Both the position numbers and the translations under genes were made by a program. Below the pieces are notes generated by a model. The model worked only from the letters and a program-made list of their open reading frames with translations. It made no database searches and was not told the DNA's origin. From positions 62,001 through 126,000 of the forward strand of contig JACKAQ010000004.1 of the NCBI GenBank assembly GCA_020634975.1: DNA of 64,000 bases. The letters run 5' to 3'. Origin of the DNA: JACKAQ01 sp020634975 [NCBI: Calditrichia bacterium] (lineage in GTDB: Bacteria > Calditrichota > Calditrichia > RBG-13-44-9). Shown here in pieces: positions 17,986 to 27,188 of the stretch. The number at the start of each line of letters is the position of its first letter. The first letter of the stretch is position 1.

Positions 17986-18687
17986 TTACCTGAAAATATT
18001 GTGAATAACATCGATCGCGTGCTGCTGTGAGATAAAATACGGGCTGGTCGCGATGGTGACAAATTGTGCAATTCCGAGATATGAACGAATTGCATCCAGC
18101 TTGTCGCTGTCGCGGATGTAGCGCATTTCATCAGCAAAAAAATCCACATCGATATCCAGCACAATCGGCTCGTCGAACCGGCGGGTGAGCGAATAACTGC
18201 TGTCAATAATTTCTACAGATGAAAACAAACCCAACCGCAGTGCAGGCTGAATAAAATTCCCGACATTCAACTGGAAATTAGTGTAATCGAACGCCGCAGG
18301 AATGGTCATTTCATCAAGTGACTTCGGATAAACGGTCGGTTCGCGCATATCGCTGTGCTGATCGACATGAACCAGCCGTAATCCTGCCGGAAAAAAACCG
18401 GCGCGATAAGCCGCAATCCAGAAACAAAAAGCGTGATTGTGATTGTCAAAAATGAAGATAGGTTGATGGTTGCGTTGCCAAAAAATGAACTGCTCCAAAC
18501 CGGGCAGGTTGTGTTCCTGCCCGGTTTCAACTTCAGAAAAAACAGTAGCTTCGCCAATTTGTAAATCCGACAGCGAACCCAAAATCAGCGGCGGTACAAA
18601 AATGCGCCGGTTACTGCGTTCGGCAAAAGAAAAGGCATTGTTTCCCACCGGATCTTCGATATAAAAACCGCTGTAAAGCCGCTGCAA
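17986..18687 (-). CDS. UPF0489 family protein (arginase-like fold)
   Basis: The protein of about 233 residues resembles the UPF0489 family (human C5orf22 type), predicted to have an arginase/deacetylase-like fold. Diagnostic parts are PIFIFDNHNHAFCFWIAAYR, LRLVHVDQHSDMREP and VLDIDVDFFADEM, which place Asp/His pairs like the metal ligands of arginases. Substrate unknown. The frame stays open upstream to 18825, overlapping the end of the ASH-repeat gene. No ATG is available; the TTG at 18687 is a guess, and an ATT start at 18696 is also possible with GAGGG near the upstream stop. Coupling to the upstream gene is likely. Confidence 0.65.
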   Translation of the reverse strand: MQRLYSGFYIEDPVGNNAFSFAERSNRRIFVPPLILGSLSDLQIGEATVFSEVETGQEHNLPGLEQFIFWQRNHQPIFIFDNHNHAFCFWIAAYRAGFFPAGLRLVHVDQHSDMREPTVYPKSLDEMTIPAAFDYTNFQLNVGNFIQPALRLGLFSSVEIIDSSYSLTRRFDEPIVLDIDVDFFADEMRYIRDSDKLDAIRSYLGIAQFVTIATSPYFISQQHAIDVIHNIFR

Positions 18688-18716
18688 TTCTGCAATATCG
18701 ATGGCGCGATCCCTCG

Positions 18717-21700
18717 CTATTTCAATTTGATCATTTTGAACGAATCTACAAAATCGTTCACTTTCAGGCGATAAATATAAACGCCGCTGGCGGTTTCCTG
18801 CCCGAAAGAGTTGCGCCCATCCCAACGGATTTCGTAAAATCCGGCAGGCTGTTCGCGATCCACCAGGGTAACCACTTGCTGACCCAAAATATTGAAAATC
18901 GCAAGTTCCACATTGCCCGGAGCAGATAATCGGTAGCGAATATACGTTTCCGGATTGAATGGATTCGGGTAGTTGCTCAGTAGCGCATAACTTTCCGGCT
19001 GGATCATTTCGATGGCGCCGGACTGCGCTTCGATAAATGCCGGCGTTCCGGCAAGCAGTGCAAAACGGTTGTTTTCGGATGCATCCAGATCGCGTAGCCG
19101 AACAATGCTTTCGCTCGTTAATTCAATGATATTATTGTATTTACGATCAATCAATTGCAGTTGGAATCCGGCTGGCAAGCTTTCCACGCCGTTCACAAAA
19201 AAGTCTGAAACGCGGTTGCTGCTGCGCAAATCGAAATACCAGATTTGCCCTTCTGCATCCACTGGGCGGAAATCGCTGCAGAAATTTTGGTAGCGGCTTT
19301 GCCATTCCGGCCGGTGAAATTGCAGCGACACAAAATCGCGGGCAACCGGTGTCGGGTTGCGAAAATCGAGCGCGTCGCGGGTTGGCAGCGCATCGTTGCG
19401 CATCCCGATAACGTTCACATCAAATGTCCGTTCGCCTTCGGCGATAAGCTGCAATTGCCACTCGTTCGCCGCTAATTCTTTCGGTAATCGGTTACTTTCT
19501 GTTGCTGCCAACGGATCAAAAGTTAGTGTCATCGCTGCGCCGGTCGGGTTGAAAATGGCGTATCCGTTAAACGGTGCCATCGCAAAATCCTGCTGGATTT
19601 GCGGTGTCCAGCCCGATTTTTTGGCGAGCGAACCCCACCCGTTATCCCATGCGTAAACCGCCAGCGAATCTTTCAAATCTGCCGAGACCTGGCTCCAGTT
19701 TACCGGTACGGTGAACGGATTTCCAACCTGGTTCCAGCCCGGTTGCAACGTGTAATTATATGGCTCAGTGGGCAAAACCCTGCTTTCCGGGAAGTCCGGC
19801 GAAGTGCTGGCAACCGAACCCTGCGCATCGTTACGAAGATATATCCAGAACGCGTTGCCCGGTTCAAATTGTCCGTAATCGCCCATCGCATCGAGTGCTG
19901 TGCGATCATAATAATTGATGCTAAATCCTGTAGAATCAGTGCGATAGATGCGCCAATTATCGTCGCTTTCCGCACCAAAATCCGCGAGAACTGCGCTGAT
20001 CGCGCGATCACTTTCGTTAATTGGCTGCATCGGAAGCGAGAACATTTGCCAGCGATTTTGGGTCGTTTCCGGGAAGTTGTGCACAATTGCGCCAGCCGGC
20101 ACCCGAACGGCAGAAAAAACGGTGTCCGTGGTGGTCAGTTGATAATCGTCATCAACCATCGTTACGATCGTCAGTCCGGCGAGGGTTACGGCGCTGGCAG
20201 GAATAACGGCTTCGTAACTGCCGCCGTTGGCTGTAAAAGTGAGCGTTTCATTTACGGATTGATCCGCGGAATATGCCACGCCGGTAACGCTCCGTATCGT
20301 CGTATCCGCCTGAACGGTTGCGGTAACGGTTGCTGCTGTTTGATAAACAACATCCGAAACGGATAGCGCGGAAAATGTCGGTGGATTGACCACTTTCGCT
20401 TTCATAAAAACGCCGGTTGTGCGTCCGGTTGCCGAGTTGCTGTAAACAATCAACCGGGCGGTTTTGTTGCCGGTTGTGGCGGATTGCGCACTGAGCATTT
20501 TGGTCAGCATTCCGCCGTTGGGGGCGATGGTATCCGGGAATGTGGTTGCATCAACCACCTGAAAATCGTCGGCGTTCAACCCGGTGATGCCCAGACTATC
20601 GATAATCAACGGTGCGCCGCCGCTGTTTTCCATCACAAATTCAACAAGATTTTGTCGATTCACCGCCGCAAAATCGAAATCGAGCGTATCTGCCGGGAGC
20701 AACAATCGGGGCAAAACGCCCAAGCCGGTCATCGGTACTTCAAAATTAGGGTGATTCGGGTCATCGCTCAAAACGACCAAAGTGGCTTGAAAATCGATTT
20801 CGGCATCCGGTAAAAATGAAATCGACAGCGGATAAACGCCACCCGGTAAAACGACGCGCGGCAACGTTGGTGGTGCGGTAAACCCGAAGTTCAGCGATTG
20901 CGTGCCAGTGATTGCCAGCCCGTTGATTGTCAACGGAACGCCGCCATTGTTTTGCAGAAACACAGTGTCTACCGTGCTTTCGCTGACCACAACTGCGCCA
21001 AAAGCGAGTGTGTCAATAGCACTGCCAATTTCCGGCAGCGCGCCGATGCCGTTCAACGCGATGCTGAGTAACGAACGATTGGGATCGTCGCTGATCAATT
21101 CCAATGTGGCATTTTTTTCGCCCAGTGTGTTCGGGGCGAAGCGCACGCCAATTTGCAGCGTATCGGCATTCGGCAACATTTTTATCGGAATATCCTGGTT
21201 AAGTATCAGATTAAACTGGGTGTTATCGTCGCCAACGAGATTGGTATCGCTGATGGTCAAAATCGCTGTGCCGGTGTTTACGATATTAAAAAATTGCACC
21301 GGTGCGCTGCCCAGCCGAACTGTGCCGAAGCCCAGCGAATCTGCGGACGCGCTGATTTGCGGCTCCGTACCCGATCCGCTCAGTGGAACGATGTATGGAT
21401 TTTCATTCGGCGAATTGTTGGTGATGCGCACTTCCGCCGCTTTTTGTCCGGTCGATGTCGGGGAAAATGCGATTGCCAGCTTCAGCGTATCTTTATCCGG
21501 CTGGATGGTGAGCGGGAACGAAGGCAGTTGGACAATTTCAAACTGATCCACCTGCGCGCCCTGCAAAATAATATTGGTGATCACCAGCGGCGCCTGACCT
21601 TCGTTGAAAATGTCCAGCGTATCGCTGAAAGTTTGCCCGACGCGAACACCGCCGTATGCGATGCTTGTCGGATCGGAATTGATATTCGGTGCGACACCCG

Positions 21701-23399
21701 TTCCGGAAAGTGCGTAAAAAAACGGGTTTTGCAGACTGTCGTTACTAGTGACGGTTACGGTTGCAGTTTTCAGTCCGTCCGTTTGCGGGCGGAAACGGAT
21801 GGTTACACCCGCAGAATCGCTGCCCGGCTGAAGCTGTGCCGGCAGGGTTGGCAATGTCACGATGTCAAAATTCGCGGTGTCGCCGATGGTCAGTTCAATT
21901 GTGTTGATGATCAGCAGCGCTGTGCCGTTGTTTTTCAGATAAAATGTCCGCTCCAACTCTTCGGAAACCGGCACGCTGCCAAATTCGAGATTTTCCGGAT
22001 TGGCAACCAGCACCGGATTTACCCCGTTACCACTCAGGTTGATGAGCAGCAGGCGATCTTGCGGATCGGGATCGTTGTTGGTAATTGCCAGCGCTGCGGA
22101 TTGCACACCGGCGGTATCCGGTCGAAAACCGAGCTGGAAAGTGAGCGTATCGCCGGGATGAATGTTGTGCGGTCGCGGTGGGAAATTGAGTATTTTGAAC
22201 AACGAGTCCGGATCGCTGAGAATGCTCAAATCGTCGATAATCAGATCGCCTTCGCCAGTGTTGTAAATCGCGAAGTCCAGTGTTTTCAATACTTTAACCT
22301 GAACATCGCCAAAGTTGAGATTTGTTGCGGAAACTTCGATTTGTGAGTGAACACCTCGACCGGAGAGCGGTACCTGCAGCGATGGCTGAGCCGGATCGTC
22401 GCTGAGAATGACCAATGTTGCAACATAATTTCGTTCGATATTCGGCGCGAAACGGAGCGTGACGGTCAATGTGTCGCCAGCGGGAACTGCCTTCGGGAAA
22501 ACCGGCGGATTTACCAAATTGAAGCGGTTGGCGTTAGTACCCACGACCCCCGCATCGTCGATGGTGAGCGTGGTGTTACCGGTGTTGATCATGTGTAACG
22601 TCATCAGCGAATCGTGATCAACCAGCACATTCCCGAAGTTCAGCAAAGTGGGTGAAACGGTAATTTGCGGTGCGATGCCCGTTCCGGTCACCGGAACGGT
22701 TGTCAGCGGAGAATCAGCATCGTTGCTGACAATTTCCAACGCGCTGCTTTGGAATCCCCGGAATTGCGGGGAAAATTGCACGGTCACGTTTATCGATTGG
22801 CCGGTGAGCAAGGTTTGCGGCAAAACCGGCGGAGAAACGAGCGAAAAATCTGCCGCGCCGCCAACCGCCAGCCGAACGCTGTCGATTTGCAGTGGTGCGC
22901 CGCCAATATTTTCCAGCGTAATGATTTCGGTGACGCTCGAATTCATGACCACTTCCGCAAAGCTGAGGCTGTCCGGCGAGGGTTGCAAATCCGGCACGAT
23001 GCCGGTACCGCGCAACTGGACAATTTTCAGCGAATCCGCGCCATCGATGTTTGTAAAAATCCGCAACGATGCCGCTTTCGCACCCGGAGAAAGCGGGGCA
23101 AAGCGTACCGAAACCGGCGGCGATGTGCTGTCCGGCGCAATGGTCAGCGGAAATGTCAGCGGGTTGGCAAGGGCAAAATTGCCTTCAACGCTGTTCATTA
23201 CGATGCCGTTGATCACCAACGCAGAATCGCCGCTGTTGGTGATCGTCACCGAACTCAGCGAGTCTTCGCCAACCAGCACTTCTGCAAAATTCAATGTGTC
23301 GGGCGTTGTGGCAATTCCCGGTTGTGCAATTGCTGAAATGGTCAATCCTGCTATAAAGATTGCGATCAGCCGTAGCCAAATGTTCATCCTGTGCTCCAT
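18717..23399 (-). CDS. Giant exported ASH/HYDIN-like repeat protein with C-terminal sorting domain
   Basis: The 1560-residue protein starts with a signal peptide (NIWLRLIAIFIAGLTISAIAQ). It then carries nine tandem immunoglobulin-like repeats of about 108-110 residues, each beginning with a PDTLNFGxVxVG pattern, continuing NxGxxxLxI and FxPxxxGxxxAxLxIxSND, and ending VPLSGxG. This is the ASPM-SPD-2-Hydin / choice-of-anchor-D type. After the repeats come a beta-rich segment and a C-terminal FlgD-like sorting domain (SNYPNPFNPETYIRY, then ASGVYIYRLKVNDFVDSFKMIKLK in outline). The ATG at 23399 has GAGG in front; the ATG at 23387 is an alternative with GGAG. It is probably a surface or secreted protein, made in an operon with the propeller gene at 23476. 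Confidence 0.88.
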   Translation of the reverse strand: MEHRMNIWLRLIAIFIAGLTISAIAQPGIATTPDTLNFAEVLVGEDSLSSVTITNSGDSALVINGIVMNSVEGNFALANPLTFPLTIAPDSTSPPVSVRFAPLSPGAKAASLRIFTNIDGADSLKIVQLRGTGIVPDLQPSPDSLSFAEVVMNSSVTEIITLENIGGAPLQIDSVRLAVGGAADFSLVSPPVLPQTLLTGQSINVTVQFSPQFRGFQSSALEIVSNDADSPLTTVPVTGTGIAPQITVSPTLLNFGNVLVDHDSLMTLHMINTGNTTLTIDDAGVVGTNANRFNLVNPPVFPKAVPAGDTLTVTLRFAPNIERNYVATLVILSDDPAQPSLQVPLSGRGVHSQIEVSATNLNFGDVQVKVLKTLDFAIYNTGEGDLIIDDLSILSDPDSLFKILNFPPRPHNIHPGDTLTFQLGFRPDTAGVQSAALAITNNDPDPQDRLLLINLSGNGVNPVLVANPENLEFGSVPVSEELERTFYLKNNGTALLIINTIELTIGDTANFDIVTLPTLPAQLQPGSDSAGVTIRFRPQTDGLKTATVTVTSNDSLQNPFFYALSGTGVAPNINSDPTSIAYGGVRVGQTFSDTLDIFNEGQAPLVITNIILQGAQVDQFEIVQLPSFPLTIQPDKDTLKLAIAFSPTSTGQKAAEVRITNNSPNENPYIVPLSGSGTEPQISASADSLGFGTVRLGSAPVQFFNIVNTGTAILTISDTNLVGDDNTQFNLILNQDIPIKMLPNADTLQIGVRFAPNTLGEKNATLELISDDPNRSLLSIALNGIGALPEIGSAIDTLAFGAVVVSESTVDTVFLQNNGGVPLTINGLAITGTQSLNFGFTAPPTLPRVVLPGGVYPLSISFLPDAEIDFQATLVVLSDDPNHPNFEVPMTGLGVLPRLLLPADTLDFDFAAVNRQNLVEFVMENSGGAPLIIDSLGITGLNADDFQVVDATTFPDTIAPNGGMLTKMLSAQSATTGNKTARLIVYSNSATGRTTGVFMKAKVVNPPTFSALSVSDVVYQTAATVTATVQADTTIRSVTGVAYSADQSVNETLTFTANGGSYEAVIPASAVTLAGLTIVTMVDDDYQLTTTDTVFSAVRVPAGAIVHNFPETTQNRWQMFSLPMQPINESDRAISAVLADFGAESDDNWRIYRTDSTGFSINYYDRTALDAMGDYGQFEPGNAFWIYLRNDAQGSVASTSPDFPESRVLPTEPYNYTLQPGWNQVGNPFTVPVNWSQVSADLKDSLAVYAWDNGWGSLAKKSGWTPQIQQDFAMAPFNGYAIFNPTGAAMTLTFDPLAATESNRLPKELAANEWQLQLIAEGERTFDVNVIGMRNDALPTRDALDFRNPTPVARDFVSLQFHRPEWQSRYQNFCSDFRPVDAEGQIWYFDLRSSNRVSDFFVNGVESLPAGFQLQLIDRKYNNIIELTSESIVRLRDLDASENNRFALLAGTPAFIEAQSGAIEMIQPESYALLSNYPNPFNPETYIRYRLSAPGNVELAIFNILGQQVVTLVDREQPAGFYEIRWDGRNSFGQETASGVYIYRLKVNDFVDSFKMIKLK

Positions 23400-23475
23400 T
23401 TTTACCTCAAATTCATCATCAAAAATCACCGAGCTAAAACCCAAAATCACCCTTTTTTCATCTTCAAACCCAAAA

Positions 23476-24981
23476 TTACGGCATATTCGGCGGCAAGCCG
23501 ATGGCGGTTTTCGTTTTTGGCGGATCGTCGCCGTTGTTGGAAATTATAAAGTATGCTGCTGTTCCCACCGCCGCTGCGCCGCCGTACAGCAAATATTGCA
23601 TCAACCCGATACCGGCAACTGGAATAATTTTAGCCTCGTTATCTGCTGCTTCGAGCGATTCTTTCGTGATCACCGGTTGCGCCATCGCTGCGGCATCGGA
23701 GCGGGTGAGCGTGTATTCGGGCAGGCGATAGGGGATGATGTCATCGCCATAAATTTGTGCGAGATATATTTTGAATACATCGCTTTCCTGATTCACAAAA
23801 ATGAAGTTGTTTTTGCGGGCATCAAATTCCAGAATGTAGGGATAGGCTGTGTGCAGTTTTCCGAAATAATAAACGGATTGCTCTTTTTTCTCCAGCCGGC
23901 GCTGCACATTTACGGAATACAACGGGTAATTTTGCTCCGGTCGATTTTCCTGGCAAAGGATTGCATCGCCGCCGGCCAGCCACAGCCCGTATGTTCCGGC
24001 GAGGTGCACATTCGGGAAAATCTCCGATTTCAACCCTTCCAGATCCTTGTTATGAAGATTGCCGTCTGCGTTGTATTCCATCGTGACAAGATACAGCGAT
24101 GCCATTTGGTCATCCAGCAAGCCTTCGCCGACAAACAGCAATTGCGCACCCGTATGCGGATTCCACGACGGGCGGCTGTAATTTGCCAGCGGATCGTTGG
24201 TTACGGGGTAGTAAACTTCCGGTGTTGCCAGCACATCCGCAACGCGAATTTGGTAGGTTGGCACCTGCCGTCCCTCAAACCGGACGAGTTGGGAAAATGC
24301 AATCAACTGGGCATTCGGATCGGGATTCCATGCGATGTCTTTTTCTTCCAGTGGCGTGTTGGTGACCTGTTTCAGCCGGAAATTGTCGGCGTTCCGATTC
24401 AATTCTGCGATGATGTTGTCCACTTCCTCGACAACGTAAATATCGCCATTGCCGGATCTGTGGGAAATAAACGCCAGTTGCCGTCCGTCCGGGCTCCATT
24501 TCGGGGTTTCGTCAACGGATTCATTTGTCGTCAATCGCAGGAAAGTTGTGCCGCCGGCAAAGCCGAGATAAATATCCGCGTTATCCGACGCACCATTGCT
24601 TTTGAACGCGAACCACTGGCGCCCCTGATCGTCCAGTACCGGTCGCCAATCGAGCTGGGTGTGGTAAATGCCAGCCAATTTCAGGCTGTCTTCGAGACCC
24701 AATTTTACACCGGCTTCGGGAATTACAGTTCGCACTTCGGTCAGGCTTTTTGCAGCCAAATCGTAAACATATAAAAAATTGCGGTTGTCCGAAATGCGCT
24801 CAAATGAGATCACCTGTGTTGGAAACGGCGAAAATTGCGGTCGGGTTAACAACCCGTCCAGCCCTTCGGTTGCGCTGGAAAAAACCTCCAGTGCGTTACC
24901 CTGCATTTGCAGTGCAGACTGCGCCTGCAACATTCCCCCGATCAACAACCCAACCCAGATCATGCGAATTAATCGATGCAT
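23476..24981 (-). CDS. TolB/PD40-type beta-propeller exported protein
   Basis: The 501-residue protein has a signal peptide (about 1-20, MIWVGLLIGGMLQAQS) and several PD40 propeller blades. The clearest are PKWSPDGRQLAFISHRSGNGDIYVV (about 164-188), IAWNPDPNAQLIAFSQ and PSWNPHTGAQLLFVGEG. Such blades bind other proteins or glycans rather than catalyse. A hydrophobic segment near the C-terminus (about 455-480, GLMQYLLYGGAAAVGTAAYFII) precedes a short proline-rich tail, so the protein may be membrane-held. It lies 76 bp upstream of the ASH-repeat gene on the same strand, suggesting a joint envelope role. Specific function unknown. Confidence 0.75.
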   Translation of the reverse strand: MHRLIRMIWVGLLIGGMLQAQSALQMQGNALEVFSSATEGLDGLLTRPQFSPFPTQVISFERISDNRNFLYVYDLAAKSLTEVRTVIPEAGVKLGLEDSLKLAGIYHTQLDWRPVLDDQGRQWFAFKSNGASDNADIYLGFAGGTTFLRLTTNESVDETPKWSPDGRQLAFISHRSGNGDIYVVEEVDNIIAELNRNADNFRLKQVTNTPLEEKDIAWNPDPNAQLIAFSQLVRFEGRQVPTYQIRVADVLATPEVYYPVTNDPLANYSRPSWNPHTGAQLLFVGEGLLDDQMASLYLVTMEYNADGNLHNKDLEGLKSEIFPNVHLAGTYGLWLAGGDAILCQENRPEQNYPLYSVNVQRRLEKKEQSVYYFGKLHTAYPYILEFDARKNNFIFVNQESDVFKIYLAQIYGDDIIPYRLPEYTLTRSDAAAMAQPVITKESLEAADNEAKIIPVAGIGLMQYLLYGGAAAVGTAAYFIISNNGDDPPKTKTAIGLPPNMP

Positions 24982-25469
24982 TCGTTTACCCTATGTTATT
25001 TTATTTACTGATGTTTAGTGCAAGTTAATAATATTCCGGCGATGGGGAAGGATCGCCCGAGGAAAAAAATAAAAGTGGAAATTCGAGTGATAAACAAGGA
25101 AAGCTGCAGTAACGGTAGCGTTGCCGTAAAATTCATACCTTTGCCGTCATCAGATGCATCGCGGTGTTCCCCAACAACCGAAATGCAGAACCATTTTAGA
25201 TGGTAAAAAAACTACAAAATCAGCGTAAATAATTTGACTTTTCTGGAAAATTATATAGTTGAAAACTTACATAATTCAGGCGTTAAATTCAATATTAAAA
25301 TACAGTTGTTGCAAATATCACAGCCAAGATAAATCATTCCTGAGCCGCTGCCGTGACGAATGCAACTTTCGACGGGCGATTTGTAACATGTTGGCGCTTT
25401 TTTGGCAAAATATTACAACTTTCTATCCCGGATTTTCATAAAAAACGAAATTTGTTTTTCCGAAATGGG
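24982..25469. other. 488-bp gene-free region
   Basis: AT-rich DNA between the start of the propeller gene and the 3' end of the photolyase gene. No convincing gene was found. A + strand TTGACT with a TATAGT 14 bases later (near 25236-25261) resembles a promoter with too short a spacer and has no gene behind it. Confidence 0.6.
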
Positions 25470-27053
25470 TTAAACCGATTCGCCATTGGCGATTTTCGTT
25501 TTGAGAACTGTGGCATGTTTACGGATTTCGGCAAGCTCGTTATCGCTTTTCCGGTCGAGATTGCGATATTGCATCGCCATCCGCTGGTTTTGCGAAAGCC
25601 GGTTTTTGTGACGATCCAGAAAATCCCAATAAAGTGTGGTAAACGGACAGGCATTTTCGCCAACCGCCTGTTTGTATTGATAGTTACAGCTGCCGCAATA
25701 ATTGCTCATTTTGTTAATATAATTGCCGGATGCGCAATATGGCTTTGTTCCGACAATGCCGCCATCGCCGAACTGGCTCATGCCAAGCGTATTCGGCAGG
25801 CTCACCCAATCGATCGCATCGAGATACATCGCCATGTGCCACTCGTGGAATTTTCGGGGATGTGTGCCGCTCAACTGGGCGAATAATCCGAGCACCATCA
25901 GCCGGTGAATGTGATGGGCGTAGCCGTGATCAATCACCATTTTCATCGAATGGCGCACACAATTCATGTCGGTTTTGCCATCCCAGAAAAATTGCGGCAC
26001 TTTTGCCGTGTGGTTCAGCGCGTTCATTTTCAGAAATTCCGGCATTTTCTGCCAGTAAATTCCCCGGACAAACTCCCGCCAGCCCAATATTTGCCGGACA
26101 AATCCCTCCACCGCGTTGAGTGGTGCGCGTCCGTTTTGCCACGCGTTTACGGCGGCGTTCACACATTCGCGTGGATCGAGCAGCTTCACATTCAGCAGCG
26201 CGGACAGCCGGGAATGGTAGAGAAACGGTTCGTCGCTCCACATGGCATCTTCAAATGTGCCGAAATCCGGCAGGCGTTTCTCGATGAAATCTGCCAGAAA
26301 AGCGCGGGCATCGTCGCGGCTGACCGGCAACTGAAAATGCGCCAGCGAGCCCGGATGATCCGCAAATCGCAATTCGACCAATTCGATAACTTTTTGGGAA
26401 ATCGCATCCGGCGCGAACGACGGCATCGCCGGAAGGTCATCCGGCCCGCTTTTCGGGAAGGATTGGCGATTGTCGTGATCAAAATTCCATTTGCCGCCGA
26501 CGGGCTCGTTTTTGCCGTCCATCAAAATGCCAAATTTGCGGCGCAAATCGCGATAAAAAAACTCCAACACCATATTTTTACGCGACTTAGCCCATTCACC
26601 AAATTCATCTGTCGTGATGTAAAAATGATTGTCTGTACGAATTTCCAGCGGCACATTCTGCGATTTCGCAACGGATTTCAACTGTTCGTGCACCCGCCAA
26701 TCGCCCGGCTCGGTGACGACCAGCTTTTCCGGTTTCAGCGATTGAATGTCTTTCGCCAGGATTTCCGCAAAATTTTTCCCGCGATCGTCCGCAGGATTTT
26801 CGCCCATTTCCGTGTAATGCACGGTGAAACCGCGGACGCGCAATGTATCCCGAAAATGGCGCATCGCCGAAAAAAAGAAAGCGATCCGCAGTTTGTGGCA
26901 CCAAACGTGGGTCGTTTCTTCGGCGTTTTCCGCCATCCAAATGGCATCGGCTTTTGGATCAGCATCGTCGAAAATCGGCGCGGTTGTGCTCAGTTGATCG
27001 CCCAGCACGATCAGTAAATGTCTCGGTTGATGTTCGGGATTGTGTGCGGGCAT
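25470..27053 (-). CDS. [4Fe-4S] cryptochrome/photolyase (FeS-BCP, PhrB/CryB type)
   Basis: A light-dependent DNA repair or photoreceptor flavoprotein of the iron-sulphur bacterial cryptochrome/photolyase class; the Agrobacterium PhrB of this class repairs (6-4) photoproducts. The 527-residue protein has an N-terminal Rossmann domain ([10 protein letters not shown]) and a C-terminal FAD domain ([27 protein letters not shown]). Four cysteines, C365, C453, C456 and C469, have the same spacing as the PhrB cluster ligands as I recall them (350, 438, 441, 454). Ancillary DMRL pigment and FAD binding are expected from the family. AAGG stands eight bases before the ATG at 27053. It is monocistronic as far as can be seen. 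Confidence 0.93.
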   Translation of the reverse strand: MPAHNPEHQPRHLLIVLGDQLSTTAPIFDDADPKADAIWMAENAEETTHVWCHKLRIAFFFSAMRHFRDTLRVRGFTVHYTEMGENPADDRGKNFAEILAKDIQSLKPEKLVVTEPGDWRVHEQLKSVAKSQNVPLEIRTDNHFYITTDEFGEWAKSRKNMVLEFFYRDLRRKFGILMDGKNEPVGGKWNFDHDNRQSFPKSGPDDLPAMPSFAPDAISQKVIELVELRFADHPGSLAHFQLPVSRDDARAFLADFIEKRLPDFGTFEDAMWSDEPFLYHSRLSALLNVKLLDPRECVNAAVNAWQNGRAPLNAVEGFVRQILGWREFVRGIYWQKMPEFLKMNALNHTAKVPQFFWDGKTDMNCVRHSMKMVIDHGYAHHIHRLMVLGLFAQLSGTHPRKFHEWHMAMYLDAIDWVSLPNTLGMSQFGDGGIVGTKPYCASGNYINKMSNYCGSCNYQYKQAVGENACPFTTLYWDFLDRHKNRLSQNQRMAMQYRNLDRKSDNELAEIRKHATVLKTKIANGESV

Positions 27054-27103
27054 ATATTTACCTTTTTAGGTAGAAATGACAGACTTGCGTTCCTTTTTGT
27101 CAT

Positions 27104-27121
27104 TCCTGCGAAGGCAGGAAT
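27104..27121. repeat. Small palindromic repeat-like element
   Basis: TTCCTGC-GAAG-GCAGGAA forms a 7-bp stem with a four-base loop, set between two GTCATT-like words. Similar TTCCTGCGAAGGCAGGAA units are common dispersed intergenic repeats in many bacteria. Only one copy was noticed in the window. Confidence 0.5.
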
Positions 27122-27188
27122 CTCATTTGTCATTTAAAAAGAAACGAATCCAGTCACCCAACGCAACGGATTCCGAAAATGAGGTTTT

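Noticed and set aside
21153-24774. Long open frames on the plus strand opposite the ASH-repeat and propeller genes (397 and 708 codons).
   Set aside because: The minus strand encodes clear domain repeats with signal peptides over the same DNA; the plus-strand translations show no domain and are Cys/Arg-rich, as expected of antisense shadows.
25353-25886. Plus-strand open frame of 177 codons overlapping the photolyase 3' end.
   Set aside because: It lies antisense to the conserved FAD-domain and cluster cysteines; no ribosome site or domain.
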